Shown here: one piece after another, positions 37,027 to 45,924 of the stretch
Position numbering within the stretch: the stretch's first letter is position 1
Layout of the letters: each line of letters begins with the position of its first letter
Assembly: GCF_009497775.1 (NCBI RefSeq)
Contig: NZ_CP031012.1
Coordinates: 2,294,001-2,358,000 of the forward strand
Length of the DNA: 64,000 nt
Origin: Alcaligenes faecalis
GTDB taxonomy: Bacteria; Pseudomonadota; Gammaproteobacteria; Burkholderiales; Burkholderiaceae_B
Direction of reading: 5' to 3'
Made by a program: the position numbers and the translations under genes
Notes under the pieces: model-generated
Seen by the model: only the letters and a program-made list of their open reading frames with translations
Databases searched by the model: none
What the model was told of the DNA's origin: nothing

Positions 37027-37971
37027 ATGCAGAACACTCCTGATTCTCACGCTATTTTGCGTGTTCGAGGCCTGAGCAAACAATACGCAAACGGGCATCA
37101 AGCCCTGCACGCTTTGGACCTGGACATCTGGCGGGGCGAGATTTTCGCCCTGCTCGGCTCCAACGGCGCAGGCAAAACCACCCTGATCAGCATTATCTGC
37201 GGGCTGGTCAATCGCAGCAGCGGCACTGTGCTGGTAGATGGTGCAGACAATGTCATCGACTACAAGCGCGCCCGCCAGAAAATTGGGCTGGTGCCACAAG
37301 AGCTGAGTGCCGACTCCTTCGAGACGGTCTGGAATACCGTCAGCTTCAGTCGTGGTCTGTTTGGCAAAGCGCCCAATCCGGCGCTGATCGAACAGATTCT
37401 GAAGGACCTGTCACTGTGGGACAAAAAAGACAGCCCCTTGATTACGCTCTCGGGCGGCATGAAACGCCGCGTGCTGATTGCCAAGGCGCTTTCCCACGAA
37501 CCGGAAATCCTGTTTCTGGATGAACCCACCGCAGGGGTGGACGTGGCCTTGCGTCAAGGCATGTGGGCCTTGGTGAAGCGGCTGCGCAGCCAGGGCGTCA
37601 CCATTATTCTGACCACCCACTACATCGAAGAAGCCCAGGAGATGGCCGACCGCATTGGCTTCATCAATAAAGGTTCCTTGCAACTGGTGGAAACCAAAGA
37701 CAATCTGATGCGCCGCCTGGGCGGTAAAACCCTGAATCTGAATCTGGCCGAGCCCATCAGCACCCTGCCCGCCTCTCTGGATGCGCTGGGACTGCAAACT
37801 GCGGCGGACGGAATGAGCCTTCTCTACCCCTTGGCCAACCGCGCACAGGACCATGACTTGAGCAGCTTGCTGGCAGCGGTTGGACAGGCGGGCTTGACGA
37901 TTACCGACATCCATACCCGCGAGCGCAGTCTGGAAGATATTTACGTTGAGTTTGTAGGGGCACAATCATGA
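37027..37971 (+). CDS. ABC-2 type transporter, ATP-binding subunit
   Basis: A 314-residue ATPase with Walker [10 protein letters not shown], signature [15 protein letters not shown], Walker [13 protein letters not shown] and switch histidine TTHYIEEA. It resembles the YadG/NodI-type partner of drug, polysaccharide or unknown-substrate exporters. A C-terminal extension of about 80 residues follows the ATPase core. Its stop overlaps the start of the permease gene by four bases (ATGA), so the two are coupled. The ATG has only a weak ribosome-binding site and lies just across from tadA. Confidence 0.9.
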   Translation: MQNTPDSHAILRVRGLSKQYANGHQALHALDLDIWRGEIFALLGSNGAGKTTLISIICGLVNRSSGTVLVDGADNVIDYKRARQKIGLVPQELSADSFETVWNTVSFSRGLFGKAPNPALIEQILKDLSLWDKKDSPLITLSGGMKRRVLIAKALSHEPEILFLDEPTAGVDVALRQGMWALVKRLRSQGVTIILTTHYIEEAQEMADRIGFINKGSLQLVETKDNLMRRLGGKTLNLNLAEPISTLPASLDALGLQTAADGMSLLYPLANRAQDHDLSSLLAAVGQAGLTITDIHTRERSLEDIYVEFVGAQS

Positions 37972-38729
37972 ACTGGTACGCCATTCTGGCCATTTACCGC
38001 TACGAAATGTCGCGCACCCGACGCACCCTGCTGCAAAGCATTGTGGCACCCGTGATTTCTACAGCCTTGTATTTTGTGGTGTTTGGCGCTGCCATTGGTC
38101 ATCGCATCAATGAAATTGGCGGTGTGCCCTACGGCGCCTTTATCGTGCCTGGTCTGACCATGCTGTCAGTGCTGACCCATAGCGTCTCCAACGCCGCTTT
38201 CGGGATTTACTTTCCGCGCTTTACTCGCAATATCTACGAGATTCTGTCTGCGCCCATTTCACACTTCGAGGTGACCCTGGCCTTTGTGGGCGCAGCAGCC
38301 ACCAAGTCGCTGTTTCTGGCCGCCATCATCCTGATCACGGCGCGGCTGTTTGTGCCTTACGAGATTGCCCACCCCATCTGGATGCTGTGCTTTCTGGCAC
38401 TGACCGCCCTGACCTTCAGCCTGCTAGGTTTCATTATCGGTATCTGGGCCGACAACTTTGAAAAGCTGCAATTCGTGCCCATGCTGATTCTGACCCCGCT
38501 CACCTTTTTGGGCGGCACCTTCTACTCCATCGACATGCTGCCCGAGTTCTGGCAAAAACTGACCTTGCTGAACCCGGTGCTGTACCTGATCAGCGGCTTT
38601 CGCTGGAGCTTCTTTGATCTTGGCGATGTGAATGTGTGGCTGAGCCTGGGCATGACACTGCTGTTTTTAAGCGTGTTTCTTGCCGTGGCGGGCTGGATCT
38701 TCAAAACGGGCTATAGATTGCGCCCGTAA
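37968..38729 (+). CDS. ABC-2 type transporter, permease subunit
   Basis: A 253-residue inner-membrane protein with about six transmembrane helices. The family motif near the last third, [22 protein letters not shown], is typical of ABC-2 permeases such as YadH/NodJ. It forms the exporter with the ATPase encoded directly upstream. No accessory periplasmic adaptor is nearby. The substrate is unknown. A strong terminator closes the two-gene operon. Confidence 0.9.
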   Translation: MNWYAILAIYRYEMSRTRRTLLQSIVAPVISTALYFVVFGAAIGHRINEIGGVPYGAFIVPGLTMLSVLTHSVSNAAFGIYFPRFTRNIYEILSAPISHFEVTLAFVGAAATKSLFLAAIILITARLFVPYEIAHPIWMLCFLALTALTFSLLGFIIGIWADNFEKLQFVPMLILTPLTFLGGTFYSIDMLPEFWQKLTLLNPVLYLISGFRWSFFDLGDVNVWLSLGMTLLFLSVFLAVAGWIFKTGYRLRP

Positions 38730-38731
38730 AT

Positions 38732-38762
38732 AAAAAAGCCGGGAATATCCCGGCTTTTTTTT
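38732..38762 (+). terminator. Terminator of the ABC-2 exporter operon
   Basis: GCCGGGA and TCCCGGC form a tight hairpin with a 3-base loop, flanked by six A before and eight T after, so it could work on both strands. Confidence 0.9.
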
Positions 38763-38817
38763 GGCAAGTCGAACAGAACACGCATTCGCAAAATACTGAA
38801 CGCGCAGTCAGGCCAGA

Positions 38818-39336
38818 TCAATCAGGACGCACCGCGCAATCCATGAAACTGGCTTGCTCACCATACTGGCGCAGCTTTGCTTCCAGCACGGGTGCAGGTA
38901 CACCTTCAATCGGCTTGTAGCCCAGACGCTGCCAATAGCCCACGGCAGGTCCCAAGGACACCAGACTGCAACGACGCAAGCCACGCTGCCAGGCATAGCG
39001 GCGACCGGCTTGCAACAAGGCTCCGGCTACCCCACGACCTTGCGCACGACGCATCACAGCGCAGTCGTGAATAAACCATTGGTCTGCAGGTGAAGGCAGG
39101 CTGTTCAGCGCATCGCCCAGAGACGGTGGCAACAGGCCCGCCCACGGATAGGACACCAAATAGCCTTGCAATTGATTGTCGGCATCGCGTGCCACCCAGC
39201 AGCTGTCAGGCGCCAGATCCAGACGGTTCTGATAAAAGCTGCGGTCTTCCAGAATATCCGCGTCGTACACATCCGCCTGGACTTCCAGCACCTGGCCCAG
39301 ATCGTGCAAACGCATTAATTCAATTCGTAAATTCAT
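38818..39336 (-). CDS. GNAT-family N-acetyltransferase
   Basis: A 172-residue acyltransferase. The acetyl-CoA motif A is VMRRAQGRGVAGALLQAGRRYA, with R/Q-x-x-G-x-G/A as RGVAGAL, preceded by a beta strand and DCAV. The N-terminal half contains VEV-like strands and WVARDADNQLQGYLVSYPWAG. The acceptor substrate is unknown. It is upstream of, and on the same strand as, nothing obvious; yajQ begins 48 bases beyond its start on the same strand and could be co-transcribed. Confidence 0.82.
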   Translation of the reverse strand: MNLRIELMRLHDLGQVLEVQADVYDADILEDRSFYQNRLDLAPDSCWVARDADNQLQGYLVSYPWAGLLPPSLGDALNSLPSPADQWFIHDCAVMRRAQGRGVAGALLQAGRRYAWQRGLRRCSLVSLGPAVGYWQRLGYKPIEGVPAPVLEAKLRQYGEQASFMDCAVRPD

Positions 39337-39384
39337 GGCTGATACACGGCAGCGTCACGCCACCACCGTGCCGTTTCACTCGGT

Positions 39385-39870
39385 TTAGTCGCGGAAATTA
39401 TCGTACTGCAAAGGCAATTCCACTTCGGTCTGTTTCAACAGAGCGATGGCAGCCTGCAAGTCGTCCCGTTTCTTGCCGGTTACGCGCAGTTTTTCACCTT
39501 GAATCTGCGTGTCCACTTTCAGCTTGGCGTTCTTGATGGCGGCAATCAGTTTCTTGGACGTAGGCTGGTCCAGACCCTGGCGCACTTTCACTTTCTGACG
39601 GGCACCAGCCACGTTTTCCAGAACCTTCTCGGTGTCCAGGCAACGCACATCAATACCGCGGGCAGCAATACGGCCACGCAGAATCTGCATCATTTGCTCC
39701 AGCTGAAACACGCTGGGTGCCGATTGCAAGATGGTGTTCTCGTCTTCAAGTTCAAATTTGGCATCCGTACCTTTGAAGTCAAAACGGGTGGCCAGTTCGC
39801 GGCTGGCTTGTTCAACTGCATTACGCAGTTCGTGGGTGTTGACCTCGGATACAACGTCAAAAGATGGCAT
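39385..39870 (-). CDS. yajQ: YajQ-family nucleotide-binding protein
   Basis: A 161-residue protein matching the YajQ family, MPSFDVVSEVNTHELRNAVEQASRELATRFDFKG at the start and IQGEKLRVTGKKRDDLQAAIALL near the end. Two RNP-like ferredoxin folds are expected. A Xanthomonas member binds cyclic di-GMP and controls virulence genes; binding here is by family inference. The start is unambiguous and the length is typical (about 160). Confidence 0.94.
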   Translation of the reverse strand: MPSFDVVSEVNTHELRNAVEQASRELATRFDFKGTDAKFELEDENTILQSAPSVFQLEQMMQILRGRIAARGIDVRCLDTEKVLENVAGARQKVKVRQGLDQPTSKKLIAAIKNAKLKVDTQIQGEKLRVTGKKRDDLQAAIALLKQTEVELPLQYDNFRD

Positions 39871-39944
39871 TCCTAACCGTCCTGTTCCTTAAGTGCAGAC
39901 AGGCCGCCTAAAGCGACCTGTGTGCTTTTTAGAAAACGCTGGTC

Positions 39945-41597
39945 TTAGTCCGAAGCGGCTTGCTTGGCCTGCTGACGCAGCGCGAATTTCTGTATTTTAC
40001 CTGTTGCCGTTTTTGGCAACTCAATAAAACTGAAATGTCGCGGTATTTTAAAGCCAGCCAAGTACTGGCGGCAATGCGCGCGCAGTTCTTCCACGGTCAC
40101 CTCCGCACCTGGGCGCAGCTCCACATAGACGTGCGGTGCTTCACCCCAACGCTCGTCAGGCTGAGCCACAACGGCCGCCGCCTGCACGGCAGGATGGCGA
40201 TACATGACGTCTTCAATCTCGATGGAGGAAATGTTCTCGCCCCCGGAAATGATGATGTCCTTGCTGCGATCCTTGATGCGTACATAGCCGTCCGGCTCGC
40301 ACACGGCCAGGTCGCCGGTATGAAACCAGCCGCCGCCCAGAGATTCTTCCGTGGCCTTGGCGTTTTTCAGGTAGCCCTTCATGGTGATATTGCCGCGGAA
40401 CATGATCTCGCCCATGGTCTCGCCATCGGCAGGGACGGGTTCCATGGTTTGCGGGTCCAGAACCTGTACGCCCCCTTGCAGGTGGTAGCGCACCCCTTGA
40501 CGAGCATTGCGCTTGGCGCGTTCCTGAATATCCAGCTCCCCCCAGGGAGCATGCTGCGCACAGACCGACGCGGGACCATAGGTTTCGGTCAGGCCGTAAA
40601 CGTGGGTCAGTGCAAAGCCCATGCGCTCCATGCCTTCGATCATGGTGGCAGGAGGCGCAGCACCCGCCACCATGGCTGACACGCCCTTGGGCAGGCGGGA
40701 CTTCAAGGCTTCGTCGGAATTGACCAGCAGGGAGTGCACAATCGGCGCGCCACAGTAGTGGGTAACACCGTAATCGACCATATTGTCGACCATGGCCTGG
40801 GCTTCCACCTTGCGCAAACAGACGTTCACGCCAGCGCGAGCCGCCACCACCCAGGGGAAAGTCCAACCATTGCAATGGAACATGGGCAGGGTCCACAGAT
40901 AGACCGCATGCTTGGGCATATCCCATTCCAAGACGTTGGACAAGGCACCCAGATACGCGCCACGGTGGTGATAGACCACACCTTTGGGCTTGCCGGTGGT
41001 ACCGCTGGTGTAGTTCAGGGCAATCGCGTCCCACTCGTTGGCGGGTAGTTTCCAGTCGTAATCCGGGTCGCCACCGTCCACGAACTCCTCGTAGCTTTGC
41101 GAGCCGATACGCTCGGCACCCGTGTCAAAGTAGTTGTCCACGACGTCAATGACCAGAATGGGCTCTTTGCTTTCGCGCAGGCTCAAGGCTTCTTTCATGA
41201 CGGCGGCAAACTCGCTGTCCACCAGCACCGCACGCGCTTCGCCGTGATCCAGCATATAGGCGATGGTGCTGGCATCCAGACGGGTATTCAAAGTGTTCAG
41301 TACAGCGCCGCACATGGGCACGCCAAAGTGTGCCTGAACCATGGGCGGAGTATTGGGCAGCATCACGGCCACAGTGTCGCCTTTGCCAACCCCGGCCTTG
41401 GACAGCGCACTGCCCAGCTGACGGGTGCGGGCGTACAGCTGCGACCAGCTCATCTTGATGCCGTTTTGGGCGGGCCCGTAAACCAGAGCCGGGTAGTCAG
41501 GGTAGACAAAAGCACTGCGCTCGATGAAATCCAGCGGGGACAAAACACGGTAGTTGGCGTCTGTCTGGGGCAAATCCTGATCGTAAATACTCACCAC
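39945..41597 (-). CDS. Acyl-CoA ligase, AMP-forming (medium/long-chain or DmdB-like)
   Basis: A 550-residue ANL-superfamily enzyme that activates a carboxylic acid to its CoA thioester via an acyl-AMP. The AMP-binding P-loop is LNYTSGTTGKPKGVVYHHRG (about residue 197), the adenine/ribose motifs are VYGLTETYGP and GWFHTGDLAV, and the C-terminal lysine is in LPKTATGKIQKFALR. The opening SPLDFIERSAFVYPDYPALVYG and overall length match the 3-methylmercaptopropionyl-CoA/medium-chain ligase subgroup common in Burkholderiales. The substrate is not certain. Its gene is divergent from crcB. Confidence 0.9.
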   Translation of the reverse strand: MVSIYDQDLPQTDANYRVLSPLDFIERSAFVYPDYPALVYGPAQNGIKMSWSQLYARTRQLGSALSKAGVGKGDTVAVMLPNTPPMVQAHFGVPMCGAVLNTLNTRLDASTIAYMLDHGEARAVLVDSEFAAVMKEALSLRESKEPILVIDVVDNYFDTGAERIGSQSYEEFVDGGDPDYDWKLPANEWDAIALNYTSGTTGKPKGVVYHHRGAYLGALSNVLEWDMPKHAVYLWTLPMFHCNGWTFPWVVAARAGVNVCLRKVEAQAMVDNMVDYGVTHYCGAPIVHSLLVNSDEALKSRLPKGVSAMVAGAAPPATMIEGMERMGFALTHVYGLTETYGPASVCAQHAPWGELDIQERAKRNARQGVRYHLQGGVQVLDPQTMEPVPADGETMGEIMFRGNITMKGYLKNAKATEESLGGGWFHTGDLAVCEPDGYVRIKDRSKDIIISGGENISSIEIEDVMYRHPAVQAAAVVAQPDERWGEAPHVYVELRPGAEVTVEELRAHCRQYLAGFKIPRHFSFIELPKTATGKIQKFALRQQAKQAASD

Positions 41598-41796
41598 AAA
41601 GTCTCCAAAAAAGGGCGGGCTAACCGAAATTCACGGCGGTCCGTCTGATAATTGCGCTCTTACATTAGCTGGCTACGGGCCTTTGGGCAAGGTCGCCTTT
41701 TCAGCCATAGAAGCGCATAATGACACGCTATCTTAGGTATATATCGCGACCGGCTGACTGCTCGCTGACAGTTTGCCCCCTACCTGAAGGCCTTTC

Positions 41797-42183
41797 ATGC
41801 CCGTAGCCATGCTGTATATCGCCGCCGGTGGTGCCCTGGGCGCATTGGCGCGTTGGTTCTTGAGTCAGGCTTTGAATGCCCTGTTCCCTACACTGCCCCC
41901 TGGTACTTTGCTGGCTAACTTGATTGGCGGCTATCTGATGGGTATCGCGATGGCCTATTTCAGCGGCCTGGGCCTGGGTCACGAAGGCTGGCGCATGTTT
42001 GTCATGACGGGTTTTCTGGGCGGCCTGACCACTTTTTCTACCTTCTCTGCCGAGATCATGACCTTGATGATGCAACAGCGTTATCTATGGGCCATGGGCG
42101 GCATTGCCATCCACGTTGTCGGTTCCCTGCTGATGCTGGGCCTGGGCATGGCCACGTGGAGTCTGTTTCGGGGGCAAGCATGA
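41797..42183 (+). CDS. crcB: Fluoride ion channel CrcB (Fluc)
   Basis: A 128-residue four-helix membrane protein of the Fluc/CrcB family, which exports fluoride as a dual-topology dimer. Hallmarks are GGALGALARWFLSQ near the N terminus, GTLLANLIGGYLMG and the pore motif GGLTTFSTFSAE. I looked for a fluoride riboswitch in the 199 bases upstream and did not find its conserved core. It overlaps the GATase gene downstream by four bases. Confidence 0.92.
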   Translation: MPVAMLYIAAGGALGALARWFLSQALNALFPTLPPGTLLANLIGGYLMGIAMAYFSGLGLGHEGWRMFVMTGFLGGLTTFSTFSAEIMTLMMQQRYLWAMGGIAIHVVGSLLMLGLGMATWSLFRGQA

Positions 42184-42932
42184 TAGATGTACATTTTTTT
42201 CAAGCCGGTTCCCCTCCTCCCGATGTCGAGCAGCGCTTTGGCAATCAGAATGCCTGGTTCAAGCGCGCCTTGCAGCCTCTGGATGTGAATATCCACACCT
42301 GGCGAGTCCATCAGGACGAGGCCCTGCCTGCACCGGATTGCCCGGACCCTGTGGTGATCAGCGGCTCCTGGAGCATGGTCACCGACAAGCTGGACTGGAG
42401 TGAAAACCTGGCTGCCTGGATTCGGGAGCGTTATCAGGCACAAATGCCCTTGCTGGGTATTTGCTATGGCCATCAATTAATGGCTCACGCCTTGGGCGGG
42501 CACGTGGATTACCACCCCAAAGGGGCCGAAGTCGGTTATCTGCCCATTCACTTGTCCGAACAGGCCCACGAACATGAGCTGCTGGCCAATCTGCCCATGC
42601 AGTTCCCTGCTCTGCTCACGCACCAGCAAAGCGTGCTGAGCTTGCCGGCCCATGTAGAAATACTGGGCAGCTCTGCGCACGATCCGCATCAAATTCTGCG
42701 TTACGGACCCGCGCAATGGTCGATCCAGTTTCACCCTGAGTTTTTTGCTGGACTGCTACGTTACTGCGTGCTGCGCAAGGCCGAATCCTGGCGTGCCCAG
42801 GGCATAGACCCGCAAACTCTGGCAGATCCCATTCAGGACACGCCCGACGCCCATCGCCTGCTGTGCAATTTTGTGCAGACTTATTCGTCCAGCGGCCCCA
42901 ATGGGCGGCGAAAAAACTCACCGGGCGTTTGA
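42180..42932 (+). CDS. Class I glutamine amidotransferase-like protein
   Basis: A 250-residue protein with an intact GATase triad: Cys95 in LLGICYGHQLMAHALGG, and His185/Glu187 in IQFHPEFF. It stands alone without a synthetase domain, like YfeJ-type GMP-synthase-like amidotransferases, so it may act as a glutaminase or a gamma-glutamyl hydrolase on an unknown compound. Translation is coupled to crcB (ATGA overlap). Its last 52 bases overlap the convergent araC gene. A functional link to fluoride export is not evident. Confidence 0.88.
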   Translation: MIDVHFFQAGSPPPDVEQRFGNQNAWFKRALQPLDVNIHTWRVHQDEALPAPDCPDPVVISGSWSMVTDKLDWSENLAAWIRERYQAQMPLLGICYGHQLMAHALGGHVDYHPKGAEVGYLPIHLSEQAHEHELLANLPMQFPALLTHQQSVLSLPAHVEILGSSAHDPHQILRYGPAQWSIQFHPEFFAGLLRYCVLRKAESWRAQGIDPQTLADPIQDTPDAHRLLCNFVQTYSSSGPNGRRKNSPGV

Positions 42933-43708
42933 CCCATCAAGTCCCGAAAAGCGGCCACAAAGGCCGACATGCTTTCATAGCCACAGGCCAAAGCAACGTC
43001 GGTCACACGCTCCTGTCGCTCCAGCAAGGGCAAGGCACTCATGACACGCAAGCGCTGACGCCAAACACGAAACGTCAGCCCAGTTTGCTGACGAAACAGA
43101 CGGCTCAAGGTTTTTTCGGACAAGCCCTGTTGCTCGGCCAAATCCTGCAAACTCCAATCGCCTGATGGCTGGGCCTGCAATTGCTCGCATACCTGCAAGA
43201 GGCGCGGGTCTGAAGGCCAGGGCAGAATCAGGCCACTTTCAGGCGCGGCCAACAAACGATCCAGCAAGACCTGTACCAGACGTCCCTGCGCCCCCTCGCG
43301 TTCGTACAGCACGGGCAAAAGGCTGAACTCGCGGATCAGCTCGCGCAATAAACGGTCTACGACCACCACCCGACACACCGTAGGCGCCTCTGGCAAGGCG
43401 CTGACATCAATATACAGACTGCGAATCTGGGCATCGGGCGAGCTGCGCACCCCATGCTCCACGCCCGCTGGCACCCACACCGCCTGTTGAGGCGGCGCCA
43501 TGAAGCGCCCGCTGGCCGTACGCACTTCAATCACCCCCGTCAACGCATAGGAAAACTGCACCCAGGGATGCCGATGTGGGCGAGCAATGGCCTGATTGGG
43601 CAAGGTGCGCTCCTGACCGTATAAAGGTCTGGGCAGATAACGCAGCTGCTGCAAACTCTCTGGAATCCGCTCAGCAGGCATCAGAATGTCCGTTTGTCGA
43701 TAATCCAT
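42881..43708 (-). CDS. AraC-family transcriptional regulator
   Basis: A 275-residue regulator with an N-terminal cupin sensor (HRHPWVQFSYALTGVIEVRT to VWVPAGVEHGVR) and a C-terminal double helix-turn-helix (SLQDLAEQQGLSEKTLSRLFRQQTGL, then VTDVALACGYESMSAFVAAFRDLMG). It fits the AraC subgroup with a short cupin that often controls a neighbouring transporter. ATG 43708 is given, but Met10 (43681) may be the real start because a direct repeat at 43690-43703 would then lie outside the coding region. Divergent from the symporter gene. Confidence 0.88.
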   Translation of the reverse strand: MDYRQTDILMPAERIPESLQQLRYLPRPLYGQERTLPNQAIARPHRHPWVQFSYALTGVIEVRTASGRFMAPPQQAVWVPAGVEHGVRSSPDAQIRSLYIDVSALPEAPTVCRVVVVDRLLRELIREFSLLPVLYEREGAQGRLVQVLLDRLLAAPESGLILPWPSDPRLLQVCEQLQAQPSGDWSLQDLAEQQGLSEKTLSRLFRQQTGLTFRVWRQRLRVMSALPLLERQERVTDVALACGYESMSAFVAAFRDLMGQTPGEFFRRPLGPLDE

Positions 43709-43724
43709 ATCCGTTTAGCGATAA
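43690..43724. promoter_or_regulatory. Tandem direct repeats, probable AraC-type operator
   Basis: CCGTTTGTCGATAA (43690-43703) and CCGTTTAGCGATAA (43711-43724) match at 12 of 14 positions and are exactly 21 bp apart, two helical turns. This is the spacing of half-sites bound by AraC-family proteins. They lie between the araC-like gene and the divergent symporter gene. Confidence 0.7.
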
Positions 43725-43751
43725 ACCCCCAAAAAGGTCTACGGTAAAGTG

Positions 43752-44798
43752 ATGCCTTTCATTACGCAAGCCTTTCAAGCCTCTAACAAACCCATGCTCT
43801 CTCAACTGCGACTGCTTTTTGACAACTTCACCCTGATCCTGATCAGCGTTGTGGCACTGGCAAGCTTCTTTCCCGCCTACGGCCAGGGCGCAGTGATCTT
43901 TGACGTGATCACTGGTCTGGCGATTGCCCTGCTGTTCTTCATGCACGGGGCCAAGCTGTCCCGCGAAGCCATCATTGCCGGGGCCACCCACTGGCGTTTG
44001 CACCTGCTGGTCTTTGGCTGCACCTTCGTGATGTTTCCGCTGCTGGGCCTGCTGTCCAAGCCCCTTTTGCTGCCCTTGCTGGGCATGCCCCTGTTTGTGG
44101 GCATTCTGTACATGTGCGCCCTGCCCGGCACCGTGCAATCGGCCATTGCCTTTACCTCGATTGCTCGCGGTAATGTGCCCGCCGCGATTTGCAGCGCCTC
44201 GGCCTCCAGCCTGATCGGTATTGTGCTTACACCCGTTTTGCTCAAGCTCCTGCTGGATGCAGACGGTGGCTCGGCTACCTCGACCCTGGATGCCATCAAG
44301 AAGATCAGTCTGCAATTGTTGCTGCCCTTTGTGGTCGGCCACCTGATGCGCCCCCTGATTGGCAAATGGATGGACCGCAACCGTAAATGGCTGCGTAGTG
44401 TGGACCAGTCCTCCATCTTGCTGGTTGTCTACACCGCTTTCAGTGCTTCGGTGATTGGTGGCCTGTGGCAAGCCGTACCGCCCAAGTCCCTGGCCATCCT
44501 GGCCGTGGTCTGCCTGGTCTTGCTGGCTATCATCCTGTTCCTGACCACCTGGCTGGCTCGTAAGCTGGGCTTCAATAAAGAAGACGAAATCACGATTGTC
44601 TTCGGTGGCTCCAAGAAAAGTCTGGCAACTGGCGTGCCCATGGCCCAGGTGCTGTTTACCGGCGCTGCCATTGGCCCGGCCCTGCTGCCCATCATGATCT
44701 TCCACCAGATTCAGTTGATGGCTTGCGCATTCATTGCGAATCGTTATGCGCAGCGCCCGGAAACGCCGGAAGAAAAAATCAGCCTGCAAAAGGCCTGA
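43752..44798 (+). CDS. Bile acid:sodium symporter family protein (YfeH-like)
   Basis: A 348-residue membrane transporter with about nine to ten helices, very similar in motif order to E. coli YfeH: ALLFFMHGAKLSREAIIAG, HWRLHLLVF, SAIAFTSIARGNVPAAICSASASSLIGI and FGGSKKSLATGVPMAQ. The substrate of this branch is not established; organic anions are likely. ATG 43752 is given; ATG 43794 would match the E. coli N terminus better, but neither has a strong ribosome-binding site. The divergent AraC regulator and the direct repeats between them suggest specific control. Confidence 0.88.
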   Translation: MPFITQAFQASNKPMLSQLRLLFDNFTLILISVVALASFFPAYGQGAVIFDVITGLAIALLFFMHGAKLSREAIIAGATHWRLHLLVFGCTFVMFPLLGLLSKPLLLPLLGMPLFVGILYMCALPGTVQSAIAFTSIARGNVPAAICSASASSLIGIVLTPVLLKLLLDADGGSATSTLDAIKKISLQLLLPFVVGHLMRPLIGKWMDRNRKWLRSVDQSSILLVVYTAFSASVIGGLWQAVPPKSLAILAVVCLVLLAIILFLTTWLARKLGFNKEDEITIVFGGSKKSLATGVPMAQVLFTGAAIGPALLPIMIFHQIQLMACAFIANRYAQRPETPEEKISLQKA

Positions 44799-44811
44799 TC
44801 ACAAGGCAAAT

Positions 44812-44846
44812 AAAAAAGGCCTGGTTTCCTGGAAACCAGGCTTTTT
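44812..44846. terminator. Bidirectional terminator after the YfeH-like gene
   Basis: GCCTGGTTT and AAACCAGGC pair around a 5-base loop, with an A-run before and a T-run after. It also closes the minus-strand accessory gene set to its right. Confidence 0.85.
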
Positions 44847-44858
44847 ACTGAGTAGATC

Positions 44859-44953
44859 TCAAAGCAAAACCGGCACTTTGAATTGCTCCTGCAGGCGGCT
44901 GGATAGCCAATCTTCAGGCGCTTTTTCAATGGCCGGTTTCAGCCTATTTACAG
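44859..44953 (-). pseudogene. Possible gene fragment downstream of the peptidase-like gene
   Basis: A minus-strand open stretch with no good start reads NRLKPAIEKAPEDWLSS and continues RLQEQFKVPVLL to a stop at 44859. It overlaps the end of the peptidase-like gene in another frame. The sequence looks protein-like (amphipathic, Pro-Glu rich), so it may be the tail of a lost or frameshifted gene. This is tentative. Confidence 0.25.
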
Positions 44954-45430
44954 ATCCGAGATGTACACAAAAATATTGGTCCCGTCGTACTTGAACGAGC
45001 CATCCGGATTCTTTTGATTCAGCACCTTGCGCAAATCAACAGGATGCAGCCACCCCGCCCCCAGCAGACCACCATTGATTGCCCGGATCTCGGTCCCGCC
45101 CACCGCAATGGCTGCATGGAAGAACTGCATGCCAGTAACTCGGCAAAACCCAATGGCTTTCCCACCGGGTAAAGAGCTTTGTCCATCCCACTTCCTGCCT
45201 TTGGGGAAATTAAATAAAGGCAACCAGTTCTGGGCAGATATGGATGTTAATTGTTCATAGCTGATTTTGGCGTTATATAAATAACGCATATAAGCCGCGG
45301 CATCATAACAAACACCTTTCATATAGGCCGTAATATCATCCGGCCCATGAATAAGATGGTTGTCTGCATAAATAACTCTATCGGGTGCTGAAAGCTTGGC
45401 AGTCTTCGTGCCTTTATCTGTCAAATTCAT
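44948..45430 (-). CDS. Orphan protein with a Cys/His peptidase-like (NlpC/P60- or amidase-type) pattern
   Basis: A 160-residue protein that I cannot assign to a named family. Cys41 at the start of a helix (KGVCYDAAAYMRYLY) and His105 followed by a strand (FFHAAIAVGGTEIRAINGG) give the Cys-then-His order of papain-like NlpC/P60 and type VI amidase effectors. No signal peptide is seen. AAGGA lies seven bases before ATG 45430. Codon use and base composition are lower in GC than the neighbours, and the upstream 200 bases are very AT-rich. It may therefore be acquired. No immunity gene is evident, though a possible fragment lies directly downstream. Confidence 0.7.
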   Translation of the reverse strand: MNLTDKGTKTAKLSAPDRVIYADNHLIHGPDDITAYMKGVCYDAAAYMRYLYNAKISYEQLTSISAQNWLPLFNFPKGRKWDGQSSLPGGKAIGFCRVTGMQFFHAAIAVGGTEIRAINGGLLGAGWLHPVDLRKVLNQKNPDGSFKYDGTNIFVYISDL

Positions 45431-45630
45431 GGATAAATCCTTATAAACAGATGAAAAACCTCGGCACATAGTAGCAGTGGATATAGTCTTAAAACTCAAA
45501 AAAAACACTATTCCCTGATTGAATTAAATAATCAAAAAACAGCATCGCACCTAATCAATGGATTAAGACAAAAATAAAAATATTTAAATTAAACATTATT
45601 AAATATTAAAAACCCAATAGAGGACTTATC

Positions 45631-45684
45631 AAACAGCAAACAGCAAACAGCAAACAGCAAACAGCAAACAGCAAACAGCAAACA
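45631..45684. repeat. Heptamer tandem repeat (AAACAGC)n
   Basis: Seven perfect copies of AAACAGC run from 45631 to 45679 with a partial eighth. A 7-base unit shifts frame with each copy gained or lost, so such tracts vary readily by slippage. Confidence 0.95.
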
Positions 45685-45833
45685 ATTTATTCTTGGCTGA
45701 TATCTGCGCAAGACCCCAATTTCAAGTTCAAGCCAAAAAAAAGCGCTGAAGCAGCCCTCTGCTCCAACGCCCTGCTTAACACGCAGCAAACAATGCCACC
45801 CACGTGCCAGACCCGAACATCGAACCTTGGCCG

Positions 45834-45872
<39 letters not shown>

Positions 45873-45924
45873 TAAAATTCTGGCTTAAATCGTCCTGTCC
45901 CCGTTCAGGCCAAACCCATTTTGT

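Noticed and set aside
41598..41796. Fluoride riboswitch upstream of crcB
   Set aside because: The conserved pseudoknot core of the crcB motif could not be found in this gap.
44744..44929. 61-codon minus-strand frame across the symporter terminator
   Set aside because: It runs through a strong terminator and overlaps the symporter end; no protein-like features.
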